From the NCBI GenBank assembly GCA_964405825.1, contig CAYOPI010000008.1:1-64000 (forward strand): DNA of 64,000 nt, read 5' to 3'. Shown here one piece after another: positions 1-9,028 of the stretch. The notes beneath the pieces were generated by a model. The model made no database searches. It worked only from the letters and a program-made list of their open reading frames with translations, and was not told where the DNA came from. The DNA is from JBHJGM01 sp964405825. Its GTDB lineage: Bacteria > Verrucomicrobiota > Verrucomicrobiia > Opitutales > JBHJGM01. Within the stretch, counting starts at the first letter, position 1; the number at the start of each line of letters is the position of its first letter. The translations under genes were made by a program, and so were the position numbers.

Positions 1-560
1 CTCCGCTGCTCTACCGCCCCGAAATCAAGTACGTGAAGGCCTTCTACGATCGCCCGCTGGCCTTCTCCCAGGGTATCCGGCCCTCCGGCGGCGGGCGCGT
101 CACCGAGATCCTTGTGCGCCCGCTGTTCTCGCTGTTCTATCCGGAGCTGACCGGCCTCATCCAGCCTCTCTCGGGCGAGTACGCCGTGCGGCGCGAAACG
201 CTGGAGAAGATTCCCTTCCCGATCGGCTACGGCGTGGAGACCAGCCACCTGCTGGACGTCTATCACGACGACGGACTCGACGCCTTCGCCCAGACCGACC
301 TCGACCAGCGCGTCCACCGCAACCAGACCACCATCAGCCTGGGCAAGATGTCTTTTGGCATCCTGCAGAGCTTCTTCAACCGTCTCCAGCGCGATGGACA
401 CGACCTTGCCCTGCCCGAGATGAGCAACATCCTGCGTCAGTTCCAGGCCCAGGACCGCAGCTACTCGCAGACGCAGGTGGAGATTATCGAAGAGGAGCGC
501 CCGCCGATGAACACCGTCGCCGCGTACCGCGAGAAATTCGGCGTGCCCGAGCCGGCCTGA
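1..560 (+). CDS. gpgS: Glucosyl-3-phosphoglycerate synthase, C-terminal part (5' end outside window)
   Basis: The reading frame is open from base 3 and about 185 residues are visible. GpgS (GT81) moves glucose from NDP-glucose to 3-phosphoglycerate, the first step to glucosylglycerate, a compatible solute. Diagnostic stretches visible here are PEIKYVKAFYDRPL, GGGRVTE, LFYPELTG and QPLSGEYAVRR, then GYGVETSHLLD and RVHRNQ; the His of the last is at the place of a conserved active-site His of the family. The N-terminal DxD half is upstream of the window. The next gene follows after 46 bp, so an operon is likely. Family assignment is from remembered family motifs and is fairly safe; the exact product is inferred. 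Confidence 0.85.
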   Translation, partial: PLLYRPEIKYVKAFYDRPLAFSQGIRPSGGGRVTEILVRPLFSLFYPELTGLIQPLSGEYAVRRETLEKIPFPIGYGVETSHLLDVYHDDGLDAFAQTDLDQRVHRNQTTISLGKMSFGILQSFFNRLQRDGHDLALPEMSNILRQFQAQDRSYSQTQVEIIEEERPPMNTVAAYREKFGVPEPA

Positions 561-606
561 GCCCCGCGCGGCGGCGCCTCCACGCAGCGTATCTTGAAGA
601 GACCCG

Positions 607-2100
607 ATGCCCCTGCGCATTGCCATCGTCCATTACCATCTGCGCCCCGGCGGCGTCACGCGCGTCATCGAAAACGCCGTGCGCGCGCTGTCCTCGCACG
701 AGGTCGAGACGCTCGTCATCACCGGCGAGCCCTACAACGGCGATGTTCTGAAAGTGGGCCCGGACCTGCCGGGCTTCCAGGGGGTGCGGGTGACCGCGGC
801 GCTGCGTTACACCCAGCCCAATGAGCGTCCCGTGGCCTCGGCGCTGGCCTACGACATCCACTCGATCGCGCGTGAGATCTTCGGCGGCGACCCCGACCTC
901 TACCACCTGCACAACCACTGTCTGGGCAAGAACAACGCCTTTCCCGACGCCGTCCGCCGCCTGGCCCAGAACACCCCGCTGCTGCTGCAGATCCACGACT
1001 TTGCCGAGGATGGACGCCCGGCCAATTATCGCCAGCTGCTGCCGCACCTCTCCACGCCCAAGGCGCTCTACCCGATCGCCGAACACATCCACTACGCGCT
1101 GCTGAACCGCCGCGACCTCGACATCCTCACCGGCGCCGGCCTGCCCGAGGCGCGCGCGCATTACCTGCCCAATCCAATCGCGGGTGTCCAGGATGAGCCG
1201 GTCTCCGAACGCGAACGCAGCCACGTGCGCGAAAGGCTTCTGGGCGAGGGCCCGGGCAACGCCGATACTCTCCTCGTCTATCCCACCCGGGGCATCCGCC
1301 GCAAGAACCTGGGGGAGATGCTGCTGTGGGCCTCCCTGGCCGGCCCCGATACCGTTTTTGCCTCCACGCTCTCGCCCGCCAATCCGAACGAGCAGCCCGT
1401 CTACGAAGACTGGGTGCGCTTTGCCGACGCCGAGGGCCTGCCCGTGCTCTTTGGCGTGGGCGAGGAAAAGGGCATGAGCTTTCCGGGCATTCTGGCGGCG
1501 GCGGACTGGACCCTCACCACCAGCGTGGCCGAGGGTTTCGGGCTGGCCTACCTCGAGCCCTTCCTGGCCGACCGCGTCATCCTCGGCCGCGATCTGCCCG
1601 ATATCACCGCGGACTTTCGCAAGGTGGGCCTGCAACTCGATCACCTCTACGCGCGCCTGGAGATTCCGTTGGGGGCCGTCGACGCTGATGCCCTGCGCGA
1701 ACGCCTCACCACCAGGCTTCAGGACACCTACCAGGCCTACGGTCAGCCCATCCCCAACGATGCCACCGAACTGGCCTACGCCGACATCGTACGCGACGGC
1801 CACGCCGACTTCGGGCGCCTCGACGAAACGTTGCAGCAGTCCGCGATTCGGGCCCTGCGCGGCGCTTCTCCCGAGGAGTTGCCCGTCCTGGCCACGCCGG
1901 CTGGCGATCCTGTCGCGCTGGCCCGCCACAATGCCGAGCTGGTCGGCAAACACTTCTCGCTGGAGGCGCACGGGCACCTGCTGGCCGGGCTCTACCGCTC
2001 CGTCGCGCAGTCCCCGCGCACGCCGCTGGACTCCCTCGATCCCCAGGGCCTGCTCAGTGGCTTCCTGCACCCGGCGCGCTTCAATCTTTTGCGCGCTTGA
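607..2100 (+). CDS. GT4-type glycosyltransferase of the glucosylglycerate operon
   Basis: 497 residues. The N-terminus (IAIVHYHLRPGGVTRVIENAV) is the usual beta-strand plus glycine loop of GT-B enzymes, and the C-terminal half carries the retaining-GT4 motif E-x7-E in SVAEGFGLAYLEP (about residues 309 and 317). It lies between gpgS and a HAD phosphatase gene and overlaps the possible TTG start of the latter. By context it could add a second sugar to glucosylglycerate (for example the mannosylglucosylglycerate route known from Petrotoga and Rhodopirellula), but nothing in the sequence fixes donor or acceptor. A general cell-envelope glycosyltransferase is the alternative. Confidence 0.8.
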   Translation: MPLRIAIVHYHLRPGGVTRVIENAVRALSSHEVETLVITGEPYNGDVLKVGPDLPGFQGVRVTAALRYTQPNERPVASALAYDIHSIAREIFGGDPDLYHLHNHCLGKNNAFPDAVRRLAQNTPLLLQIHDFAEDGRPANYRQLLPHLSTPKALYPIAEHIHYALLNRRDLDILTGAGLPEARAHYLPNPIAGVQDEPVSERERSHVRERLLGEGPGNADTLLVYPTRGIRRKNLGEMLLWASLAGPDTVFASTLSPANPNEQPVYEDWVRFADAEGLPVLFGVGEEKGMSFPGILAAADWTLTTSVAEGFGLAYLEPFLADRVILGRDLPDITADFRKVGLQLDHLYARLEIPLGAVDADALRERLTTRLQDTYQAYGQPIPNDATELAYADIVRDGHADFGRLDETLQQSAIRALRGASPEELPVLATPAGDPVALARHNAELVGKHFSLEAHGHLLAGLYRSVAQSPRTPLDSLDPQGLLSGFLHPARFNLLRA

Positions 2101-2174
2101 TCTGCGCCGACGGTACCTGTTTGATCCCAACCCAGCCGGATGTTGTGCCGGCCTTGAAACCACCCACAGCGCAG

Positions 2175-3083
2175 ATGCCCACCAAGTCGGCCAAGAATCT
2201 TCTCGAAGTCATCCAGGCGCTCAGTGCGCCCATGGAACCCGAACCCACCGGCCAGAAAGCGAAGCTGGGTAAGCTCGACGATATCGGCGCGGTCATTTTC
2301 GATGTCTACGGCACGCTCTTTCAAAGCGGGGTGGGCGACATCTCCTTGTCTGACAAGAGCGCCATTGACCGTGAGGCGGCCATCCGCGATGCCTTCGAGG
2401 CGGCCGGCTTCCGCCTGACCGACAACGGCATCAATCCGCTGGGCACGCTTTTTGGCGAAACGCTCGCGGCCCATCAGGACATTCGCCGGGGCGACGATGT
2501 CGACAACCCCGAGGTCGACATCCTGCAGGTGTGGGAGGATTTCCTCGACCAGCTTTCGGCTTTTGAAGTCTTCGAAGGCGCGGTGACCCCACATGCGACC
2601 AAGTCCGTCGCCGTGCACTTCGAGTGCCGGGTCAATCCGGTCTGGCCGATGCCGGGCATGCAGGATTGCCTGGGGGCGCTGCGCCAGCGCGAGGTGCCCC
2701 TGTCCATCATCTCCAACGCGCAGTTCTTCACTCCGCTGCTTTTTCCCGCCCTGCTGGACCAGCCTCTGGGCTCTTTGGGATTCGCGGAAGAGGCCTGTGT
2801 CTGGTCCTTCCAGCTGCGCCGGGCCAAACCCTCGCTGAGCCTTTTCGAAACCAGTGCCGAGTACTTCGAGAAGAAGGATGGTCTCAAGCCGCAGGACATC
2901 CTCTACGTGGGCAACGACATGCTCAACGACATCTACCCGGCCTCCCACATCGGTTTCCGCACCGCACTCTTTGCCGGCGACCAGCGCTCGCTGCGCCTGC
3001 GCGAGGACCGCAAGGAGTGCGCCGACCTGCAGCCCGACCTCATTCTGACTGAGCTGGACCAGCTCGTGGGGTGCCTCTTCTAA
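2175..3083 (+). CDS. HAD-superfamily phosphatase
   Basis: 302 residues from ATG 2175; a TTG at 2097 overlapping the upstream stop would add 26 residues without recognisable domain, so I prefer the ATG, with modest certainty. HAD motif I is IFDVYGTLF (Asp nucleophile), motif II is SIISNAQ, a Lys follows in RRAKPS, and motif IV is ILYVGNDMLNDIYPA. The cap sits between motifs I and II. Position right after gpgS and a GT4 gene suggests it removes phosphate from a sugar-3-phosphoglycerate intermediate (a GpgP/MggB role), which is inference from context. The following regulator gene starts only 15 bp downstream. Confidence 0.8.
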   Translation: MPTKSAKNLLEVIQALSAPMEPEPTGQKAKLGKLDDIGAVIFDVYGTLFQSGVGDISLSDKSAIDREAAIRDAFEAAGFRLTDNGINPLGTLFGETLAAHQDIRRGDDVDNPEVDILQVWEDFLDQLSAFEVFEGAVTPHATKSVAVHFECRVNPVWPMPGMQDCLGALRQREVPLSIISNAQFFTPLLFPALLDQPLGSLGFAEEACVWSFQLRRAKPSLSLFETSAEYFEKKDGLKPQDILYVGNDMLNDIYPASHIGFRTALFAGDQRSLRLREDRKECADLQPDLILTELDQLVGCLF

Positions 3084-3098
3084 ACTCTTCCGGGCGCC

Positions 3099-4628
3099 AT
3101 GGCGGCGGCTTTGTTTCCCAAGGGCGAACGCGCCGAAGCGGAGGAAATCGCAGCCCTCGCGGCGGAGAATCCCTTCATCCAGAGTCGCGTTGCCCGTGAG
3201 CAGGCCCTCCTGGGCGAGGCCTGGGCCGAGCCGCCCACGCAGGCGCCGGCTGAGTGGGGCACTCCCCGGCCCAACCCCAACATCATCGCTCTGGGCACGC
3301 GCGCCGAAGCCCTCCTCGAGCGCGCGCGCCCGCGCTACCTGAAGGCACGGGGCAAGGCTTCCGAGACGTCCGAAGCAACCTATCAGGACCTCGTCTTCTT
3401 CGTTCTCTTCAACCGCCTGACGCAGGCGCTCGAGCAGTTGATCGAGCGCTGCGCCAAGGCCCCCGGCGAGTCACCCCGGGCGGGCGGCTTCAAGGAACTG
3501 CGCGAGGGCCTCGAACACTACCTGCCCGGCGGCCTGGTTGGCGCGTACCAGAATGTTGGATACGAACGGCTCTTCGCGGTCTTTTTCCAGATCCGGCGCG
3601 CCTACCGCCATATCGCCTCCTCGCTGACGGGCACCTCGCCGCCGGCGCGGCGTCTGCGCGCGCGTGTCTGGCAATCGGTCTTCACCCGAGACATGCACCG
3701 CTACCAGCGCGCCCTGGCGCTGCGCATGGGCGACATCATCACGCTCATCACCGGCCCTTCGGGATCGGGCAAGGAGCAGGTTGCGCTGTCGCTGGGCTGG
3801 TCGCGCTACATCCCCTACGATGCGCAGCGGCAGGTCTTTGCTGCCAACTACCGCGCGCTCTTTTTCCCGGTCAACCTCTCGGCCCTCTCGCCAACGTTGA
3901 TCGAGAGCGAACTCTTTGGCCACCGCAAGGGTGCCTTCACCGGTGCGCTTCAGGAGCGCGAAGGCTATCTGGAATCCTGCGGGCCCTACGGCACGGTCTT
4001 CCTGGACGAGATCGGCGAGGTCGAGGCGTCCATCCAGGTGAAGCTGCTGCGGGTTTTGCAGACGCGAAACTTCGCGCGTATCGGCGATACCAATACACGC
4101 CCCTTCGAGGGAAAGCTGATGGCCGCGACCAACCGCGATCTCGAGCACGAGATGCGCTCCGGCGGCTTTCGCCAGGACTTCTACTTCCGCCTCTGCGCTG
4201 ACCGGATCCAGACCCCGGCCTTGCGCGAGATTATCGACCAGTCCCCCGGCGAACTCGAACGCATCGTGTACTACATCGCCAACCGCTTTGCCGGCCCTGA
4301 CGAGGCTCCCTCGCTGACCGATGAGGTGATGGCGATCATCGCCGCGCAACTGGGCGACGGGTACACCTGGCCGGGGAATTTCCGCGAGCTTGAACAGTGC
4401 GTGCGCAATGTCCTTGTCCACGGCGAGTACCAGCCCGTGCAAACCCAACCCGAAACGTCGACGGGGGACGCAGTGGTCAATGCTTTCGCCGGCAAAGAGC
4501 CTCTGCCCGCCGAAGCCGTCCTGCGCCAGTACGTGCGCCAGGTCTTCCAGCGTTGCCAGACCTACGAGGAGGCCTCGCGCATCCTCGAAATGGACCGCCG
4601 CACCATCAAACGCTACCTCGAGTCGTGA
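3099..4628 (+). CDS. Sigma-54-dependent transcriptional activator (AAA+, Fis-type HTH)
   Basis: 509 residues. The central AAA+ domain has Walker A GPSGSGKE (about 219-226), the sigma-54 contact loop GAFTGA (278-283), Walker B VFLDEIGE (about 300-307) and the sensor I region MAATNRDL. The C-terminus (TYEEASRILEMDRRTIKRYL) is a Fis-like helix-turn-helix. The roughly 210-residue N-terminal sensor region is helical-looking and matches no receiver, GAF or PAS domain that I can recognise, so the input signal is unknown. It is the last gene of the gpgS group, so it may control compatible-solute synthesis or the Aas-like gene downstream, where a candidate -24/-12 element lies. Confidence 0.9.
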   Translation: MAAALFPKGERAEAEEIAALAAENPFIQSRVAREQALLGEAWAEPPTQAPAEWGTPRPNPNIIALGTRAEALLERARPRYLKARGKASETSEATYQDLVFFVLFNRLTQALEQLIERCAKAPGESPRAGGFKELREGLEHYLPGGLVGAYQNVGYERLFAVFFQIRRAYRHIASSLTGTSPPARRLRARVWQSVFTRDMHRYQRALALRMGDIITLITGPSGSGKEQVALSLGWSRYIPYDAQRQVFAANYRALFFPVNLSALSPTLIESELFGHRKGAFTGALQEREGYLESCGPYGTVFLDEIGEVEASIQVKLLRVLQTRNFARIGDTNTRPFEGKLMAATNRDLEHEMRSGGFRQDFYFRLCADRIQTPALREIIDQSPGELERIVYYIANRFAGPDEAPSLTDEVMAIIAAQLGDGYTWPGNFRELEQCVRNVLVHGEYQPVQTQPETSTGDAVVNAFAGKEPLPAEAVLRQYVRQVFQRCQTYEEASRILEMDRRTIKRYLES

Positions 4629-4782
4629 GTTTTACGGCGACGTCTGCGGCAAAATCTGCTGATGGAACGTCAAAAAATGCTTATCTCTGGGGCGAACGAG
4701 TCTCCGGGTCAAGTTCCTCAAGGTTCCGTAAACAATTTTTGTTCAGCTAGTTAAGCCTTCTGATCTGCGGAGCAGTCCCCGG

Positions 4783-4800
4783 TTGGCACAGCCGTAGCAT
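4783..4800 (+). promoter_or_regulatory. Candidate sigma-54 (-24/-12) promoter
   Basis: TTGGCACAGCCGTAGCAT has GG and GC separated by exactly 10 bases, as in the consensus TGGCAC-N5-TTGC, with a full TGGCAC half and TAGC in place of TTGC. It follows a sigma-54 activator gene. Against it: the predicted start site would be near 4810, so the good Shine-Dalgarno GAGGGG at 4802-4807 would be upstream of the transcript of the gene starting at 4812. Confidence 0.4.
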
Positions 4801-4811
4801 AGAGGGGCGGC

Positions 4812-7800
4812 ATGAGTGTTTCCGCCCGACCTGTCGACTGCTTCCCGCTGATCGGCGCTCAGGCCATCGTGGCCTTCAACGACAACGCGGCCAAGTTCAT
4901 GCTGGCCGGCCTGGCTTCGGCGACCCTGACCGTTCAGGGCGCCCAACAGGTCAATGGCCTGCTGGCGTTGCTGCTGGTGATTCCTTTTGTGGCTTTGGCG
5001 CCGGTGGCCGGCTGGCTGGCCGATCGCCACGCCAAGACCTCGGTCATCCGCTGGAGTCTGCTCGCGCAGATGGCCGGTCTCGCGGTGATTTACCTGGGTG
5101 CGTTTGAGGGCAGCCTCGCGCTGGGGGTCGGGGGCTTTGCGCTGCTGGCGCTGCAATCCAGCATCTTCTCGCCGGCCAAATACGGCGTGGTGAAGGAGAT
5201 CGCCGGGCCACGTTTCCTGGGCCTGGCCGTCGGCGCGATGGAACTCACCACCGTGCTGGCGATCCTCATCGGAGGCTTCGCTGGCGGATTCCTTTTTGAC
5301 TGGTCCGGACAGTGGTTTGGTTCCGAGGGAGCGCCCCAGGCGGCCTCGCTGACCGTGGCCGTGCTCGCCCTCCTGGCGGTGGCGGCCTACGCGCTCTTCT
5401 TGCCCGTGCGACGCACACCGGCCGCAGGGGCCGAGGGCTTCCAGACAAGTCTGCTGGTGCGCCACCTGCGCGATCTGGGATCGCTCTGGCGCGAACGCAC
5501 CACGCTGCGCCTGCCGGCTCTGGGCGGCGCGTTTGCGTGGAGCATGGGTTCTTTCCTTGTCCTGGTAGTGCTGCAGATGGCTGGCGAGGGGACTGCGGGG
5601 GCCGTGGGGACGGCCTCGACCGCCGGCCTGCTGATGCTCTTTCTGGGATTGGGGGTTGCAACGGGGTGCGGCGCCGCGGCGCTGGTCTGCCGCACCTACA
5701 TCGAACTGGGCCTGGTACCGGTGGGGTTCGCCCTGCTGACTTCCGGCCTGACGACTGCTGTGTTCTCGGGAGGAAACGTCGAGGTCTGGGGCCTTGACGC
5801 CGTTCTGGTCGGCGGCCTTTGGGTCGCCGGCCTCGGGGCGGGGCTCTTTCTGGTTCCGCTCAACGCCCGGCTGCAGGAGCGCTCCGACGATGCCCGCCGG
5901 GGGCGCAACCTCGCCGCGGCCAATCTCGTGACCAATCTCGGCACGATCGCCTCGATCGCACTTTACCTTTTCCTCGCCCAGGTCGTTGGTCTGTCGGCGC
6001 AGATGCAGTTTGCCGTTGCCGCGGTGATCGCCGCTGCCATCGGGCTCTACGCCCTCCGGCTGTTGCGGCGGGAGTTCCTGCGCACTCTCCTGCGTCCGGT
6101 CGTCAGCTCGCTCTACCGCGTTCGCGTTCAGGGGCGCGAGCACATCCCGGCCGAGGGTCCGGCGCTGATTGTGGCCAACCACATTGCCTACGTGGACGCG
6201 CTCATCGTCGGGCTGGTCTCACCGCGTCCGGTGCGGTTCCTGGCCATGCCGGAAGTCTTCGCCTGGCCGATTGTGCGCTGGGTCGTGCGCCTGTGTGGCG
6301 TCATTCCGACCAGCGCCGGTCACGCGCGTTCGTCGATCAACCGTGCGGTTGAGAGCCTCGAGCGCGGCGAGGTCGTCTGCATTTTCCCCGAAGGCGTCCT
6401 CACGCGCACCGGCACGTTGGGGGAACTCAAGCGCGGATTCTCGGTCATCGCCCGCAAGGCGCAGTGCCCGGTGGTGCCCCTTCACCTTGACGGGCTTTGG
6501 GGTTCTGTATTCAGTTTCAAACGACATCGCTGGTTCTGGAAGAAACCCGAGAAGCTGCCCTGCCCGGTCAACGTGACCATTGCCCCAGCTATGACTGCCG
6601 AATCTGCCACGGTTGAAAACGTTCATCAGGCGCTCCTGGACATGGGTGCCGAAGCAATGGCCCAGCGCCCCGAGCTGCAGGAGCACCTCGGGCAGGTCCT
6701 CGTGCGCACGCTCAAGCAGCACGCCAGGGACGATGTCCTGGTCGACTACGCACAGGGCACGCGCACGCTCACCGGCGAACGCCTGCTGATCGCCTCGCTG
6801 GCCCTGGCCGAGCACCTGCGCAAGGATGTGCCCGAGGAGCGCATCGGCGTGGTCTTTCCTCCGGGCATCGGCGCAGCCATCGCGAACTTCGCCATCGCCC
6901 TGGCCGGCAAGAGCGCGGTCAACCTCAACGTCACCCTGGGACGCGACGGCCTCAACGCCTGCATCGAGCAGGCGGACCTGAAGACCTTCATCACCGCCGG
7001 CCAGGTGCTGACCAAAGTCGAGGCGCGATTCCCCGGTCTACAGTGGCCGGAAAAACGTATCGACCTGCCGGTCTGGCTCCAGCATGCCTCCAAGCTCAAG
7101 CTCGCGCGCATTGCCGCCGCCGTGAAGCTGCTGCCCGTGCGCACCCTCGCGCGCTGGTTCAAGGTGCCCGAGAACGGGGGCGACACCGAGGCGGCTATCC
7201 TCTTTTCAAGCGGCAGTGTAGGCGCGCCCAAGGGCGTCACGCTGACGCATCGCAACCTCCTCGCGCAAAAGGTGCAGGTCGATCACACCGACATTCTGCC
7301 CCAACGCGAGGTCGCCCTGGCTAACCTGCCGGTGTTCCACAGCTTCGGCTACACGGTGCTCCTTTGGTACGCTATCCTGAAGGGCGTCAAGGTCGTCGCC
7401 GTGCCCTCGCCCCTGGACGTGAAGACCTCGCTCAAGGCCATTCGCGAGCAGTCGGTCACGGTCATGCTGGGCTCGCCGACCTTCCTGCGGCCGTACCTGC
7501 GTCAGGCCCAGCCCGAGGACCTCAAAAGCGTGAAGTGGGTTGTCGCCGGCGCCGAGAAGACGCCCCCGGGCTTCACCCGGCGCTGGGAGGAACGTTTCCC
7601 CAGCACGCAGTACCTCGAAGGCTACGGGCTCACCGAGACCGCGCCGGTGGTCGCCGTGAACCTGCCCAACGTACACGACTCACGCACCGACAGCGAGGTC
7701 GTCCGGCGCAAGGACGGCACCGTCGGCCGGCTCTTTGGCGGGATGGCCGCGCGTATCCGTCATCCGGATACAGGTGAGTTCCTTGGCCTGGGCGAGTCCG

Positions 7801-8276
7801 GCCTGCTCCTGCTCAAGGGCCCCAACGTTTTCAAGGGCTATCTCAAGGACCCCGACCGCACCAGGGCCAGCTTTGACGACGACGGCTGGTTCGTCAGCGG
7901 CGACCTGGCCCGGCTCGACCCGGATGGCTTCCTCACCATCGAGGGGCGCCTCTCGCGCTTCTCCAAGATTGGCGGGGAGATGGTTCCGCACGGCACTATT
8001 GAAGAGGCCATCGCCAGGGCCTTCGGGCTTGAGGGTGAGGAAGTGCCCTGCGTGGCCATCGGCTCGCGCACCGATCCGGAGAAGGGAGAGGCGCTCGTGC
8101 TCTTCACCACCATCGACGTTCAGCGCGACACCCTCGGGCAGAAGCTCGCCGAAGCCGGCCTGCCCAATCTCTGGATTCCCCGTGACATCCGGAAGGTGGA
8201 AGCCATCCCGGTCCTGGCCACCGGTAAGCTCGACTTGAAGGCCATTCGCCAGAACGCCGCGGAGGTGACGTCATGA
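4812..8276 (+). CDS. Aas-like fusion: MFS transporter + 1-acyl-glycerophosphate-type acyltransferase + acyl-(ACP/CoA) ligase
   Basis: 1154 residues with three modules. Residues 1 to about 425 form an LplT-type MFS carrier (FNDNAAKFMLAGL near the start, RHAKT-like loop DRHAKT). Residues about 430-640 are a PlsC-type acyltransferase with NHIAYVD (H457, D462) and FPEGVLTRTG. The last about 500 residues are an AMP-forming ligase with SSGSVGAPKGVTLTHRN (from about 799), GYGLTETAP and SGDLARLD. Such fusions import lysophospholipid and re-acylate it, or activate exogenous fatty acids. The start has a good ribosome site GAGGGG 5 bases upstream. The hydrolase gene downstream overlaps by 4 bp, so the two are coupled. 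Substrate is not fixed by the sequence. Confidence 0.9.
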   Translation: MSVSARPVDCFPLIGAQAIVAFNDNAAKFMLAGLASATLTVQGAQQVNGLLALLLVIPFVALAPVAGWLADRHAKTSVIRWSLLAQMAGLAVIYLGAFEGSLALGVGGFALLALQSSIFSPAKYGVVKEIAGPRFLGLAVGAMELTTVLAILIGGFAGGFLFDWSGQWFGSEGAPQAASLTVAVLALLAVAAYALFLPVRRTPAAGAEGFQTSLLVRHLRDLGSLWRERTTLRLPALGGAFAWSMGSFLVLVVLQMAGEGTAGAVGTASTAGLLMLFLGLGVATGCGAAALVCRTYIELGLVPVGFALLTSGLTTAVFSGGNVEVWGLDAVLVGGLWVAGLGAGLFLVPLNARLQERSDDARRGRNLAAANLVTNLGTIASIALYLFLAQVVGLSAQMQFAVAAVIAAAIGLYALRLLRREFLRTLLRPVVSSLYRVRVQGREHIPAEGPALIVANHIAYVDALIVGLVSPRPVRFLAMPEVFAWPIVRWVVRLCGVIPTSAGHARSSINRAVESLERGEVVCIFPEGVLTRTGTLGELKRGFSVIARKAQCPVVPLHLDGLWGSVFSFKRHRWFWKKPEKLPCPVNVTIAPAMTAESATVENVHQALLDMGAEAMAQRPELQEHLGQVLVRTLKQHARDDVLVDYAQGTRTLTGERLLIASLALAEHLRKDVPEERIGVVFPPGIGAAIANFAIALAGKSAVNLNVTLGRDGLNACIEQADLKTFITAGQVLTKVEARFPGLQWPEKRIDLPVWLQHASKLKLARIAAAVKLLPVRTLARWFKVPENGGDTEAAILFSSGSVGAPKGVTLTHRNLLAQKVQVDHTDILPQREVALANLPVFHSFGYTVLLWYAILKGVKVVAVPSPLDVKTSLKAIREQSVTVMLGSPTFLRPYLRQAQPEDLKSVKWVVAGAEKTPPGFTRRWEERFPSTQYLEGYGLTETAPVVAVNLPNVHDSRTDSEVVRRKDGTVGRLFGGMAARIRHPDTGEFLGLGESGLLLLKGPNVFKGYLKDPDRTRASFDDDGWFVSGDLARLDPDGFLTIEGRLSRFSKIGGEMVPHGTIEEAIARAFGLEGEEVPCVAIGSRTDPEKGEALVLFTTIDVQRDTLGQKLAEAGLPNLWIPRDIRKVEAIPVLATGKLDLKAIRQNAAEVTS

Positions 8277-9004
8277 GTGGCGACGTCCTGACCGGCTCCG
8301 GGCGGCGCGGGAAGGTAATCCTGCTGCACGGCATCGGGCACTTCCTGTTCTTCTCGCATTGGAAGATTCAGCGCGAGTTGCGTCAGGCCGGCTACCGGGT
8401 GCGTTTTCTGCGCTACCCCTCCACGCGCTTCGCCATCGAGGAACTGGCCGACGAACACCTGGCTCCGGTGGTGCGCGAAGTTGCCGCGGCCGACCCCGTC
8501 GACGTGCCCGTGCACTTCGTCACCTTTTCCATGGGTGGGCTCCTCGCGCGTTGCTTCCTTGCCCGTCACGCGCTGCCGCAGCTGGGCCGGGTGGTGATGA
8601 TCGCGCCCCCCAACGGCGGGAGCGACTGGGTCGACCACCTGGGCCGTCTGCCGGGCTTTCGCTGGGTCTATGGACCCTCCGGCGTGCAGATGAGCACCGA
8701 CCCCCAGGCCCTGCCCAAGGCCCTGCCGCCCGCTTCGTACGAATGCGGCGTGATCGCGGGCAAACTCCCCGGTTGCACGCTGCTGCGCCCGGTCTTTCGG
8801 GGGGAAGCCAGCGACGGCACCGTCTCCGTGCCCAGCACCCGCCTGGCCGGCATGAAGGACCACTGCATCGTTCCGGGTCTGCACGCGCTGCTCTTCCAGT
8901 CGCCAGCGGTGGTCGAACGCACGCTTCGCTTTCTGGCCGAGGGCCGCTTCGAAGCGACGACCCCTTCAAAGGCCCCGCTGCACCTGCAACGCGAGCCGGT
9001 CTGA
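8273..9004 (+). CDS. Alpha/beta-hydrolase, lipase/esterase-like
   Basis: 243 residues, starting in ATGA overlap with the Aas-like gene. The N-terminus GKVILLHGIGHF is the strand-oxyanion region, and TFSMGGLLAR is the nucleophile elbow, with F in place of the usual first Gly of GxSxG; this form is common in triacylglycerol-lipase-like cytoplasmic hydrolases. The likely acid and histidine are late in the chain (GTVSVPS and KDHCIVPGLHALL). No signal peptide is seen, so it should be cytosolic. Coupling to the acyltransferase/ligase suggests work on acyl lipids: release of fatty acid for re-activation by the neighbour is a reasonable guess only. Confidence 0.75.
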   Translation: MSGDVLTGSGRRGKVILLHGIGHFLFFSHWKIQRELRQAGYRVRFLRYPSTRFAIEELADEHLAPVVREVAAADPVDVPVHFVTFSMGGLLARCFLARHALPQLGRVVMIAPPNGGSDWVDHLGRLPGFRWVYGPSGVQMSTDPQALPKALPPASYECGVIAGKLPGCTLLRPVFRGEASDGTVSVPSTRLAGMKDHCIVPGLHALLFQSPAVVERTLRFLAEGRFEATTPSKAPLHLQREPV

Positions 9005-9028
9005 GCCGGACCGAATCTTCCGTTGGCC

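Noticed and set aside
484..2163. Long open frame on the minus strand opposite the GT4 gene (559 codons)
   Set aside because: It is antisense to a gene with clear family motifs, has no recognisable domain and reflects the high-GC third-position pattern.
4743..6182. Minus-strand open frame of 479 codons across the Aas-like gene
   Set aside because: Antisense shadow; the product is Arg/Gln-rich with no conserved motif.
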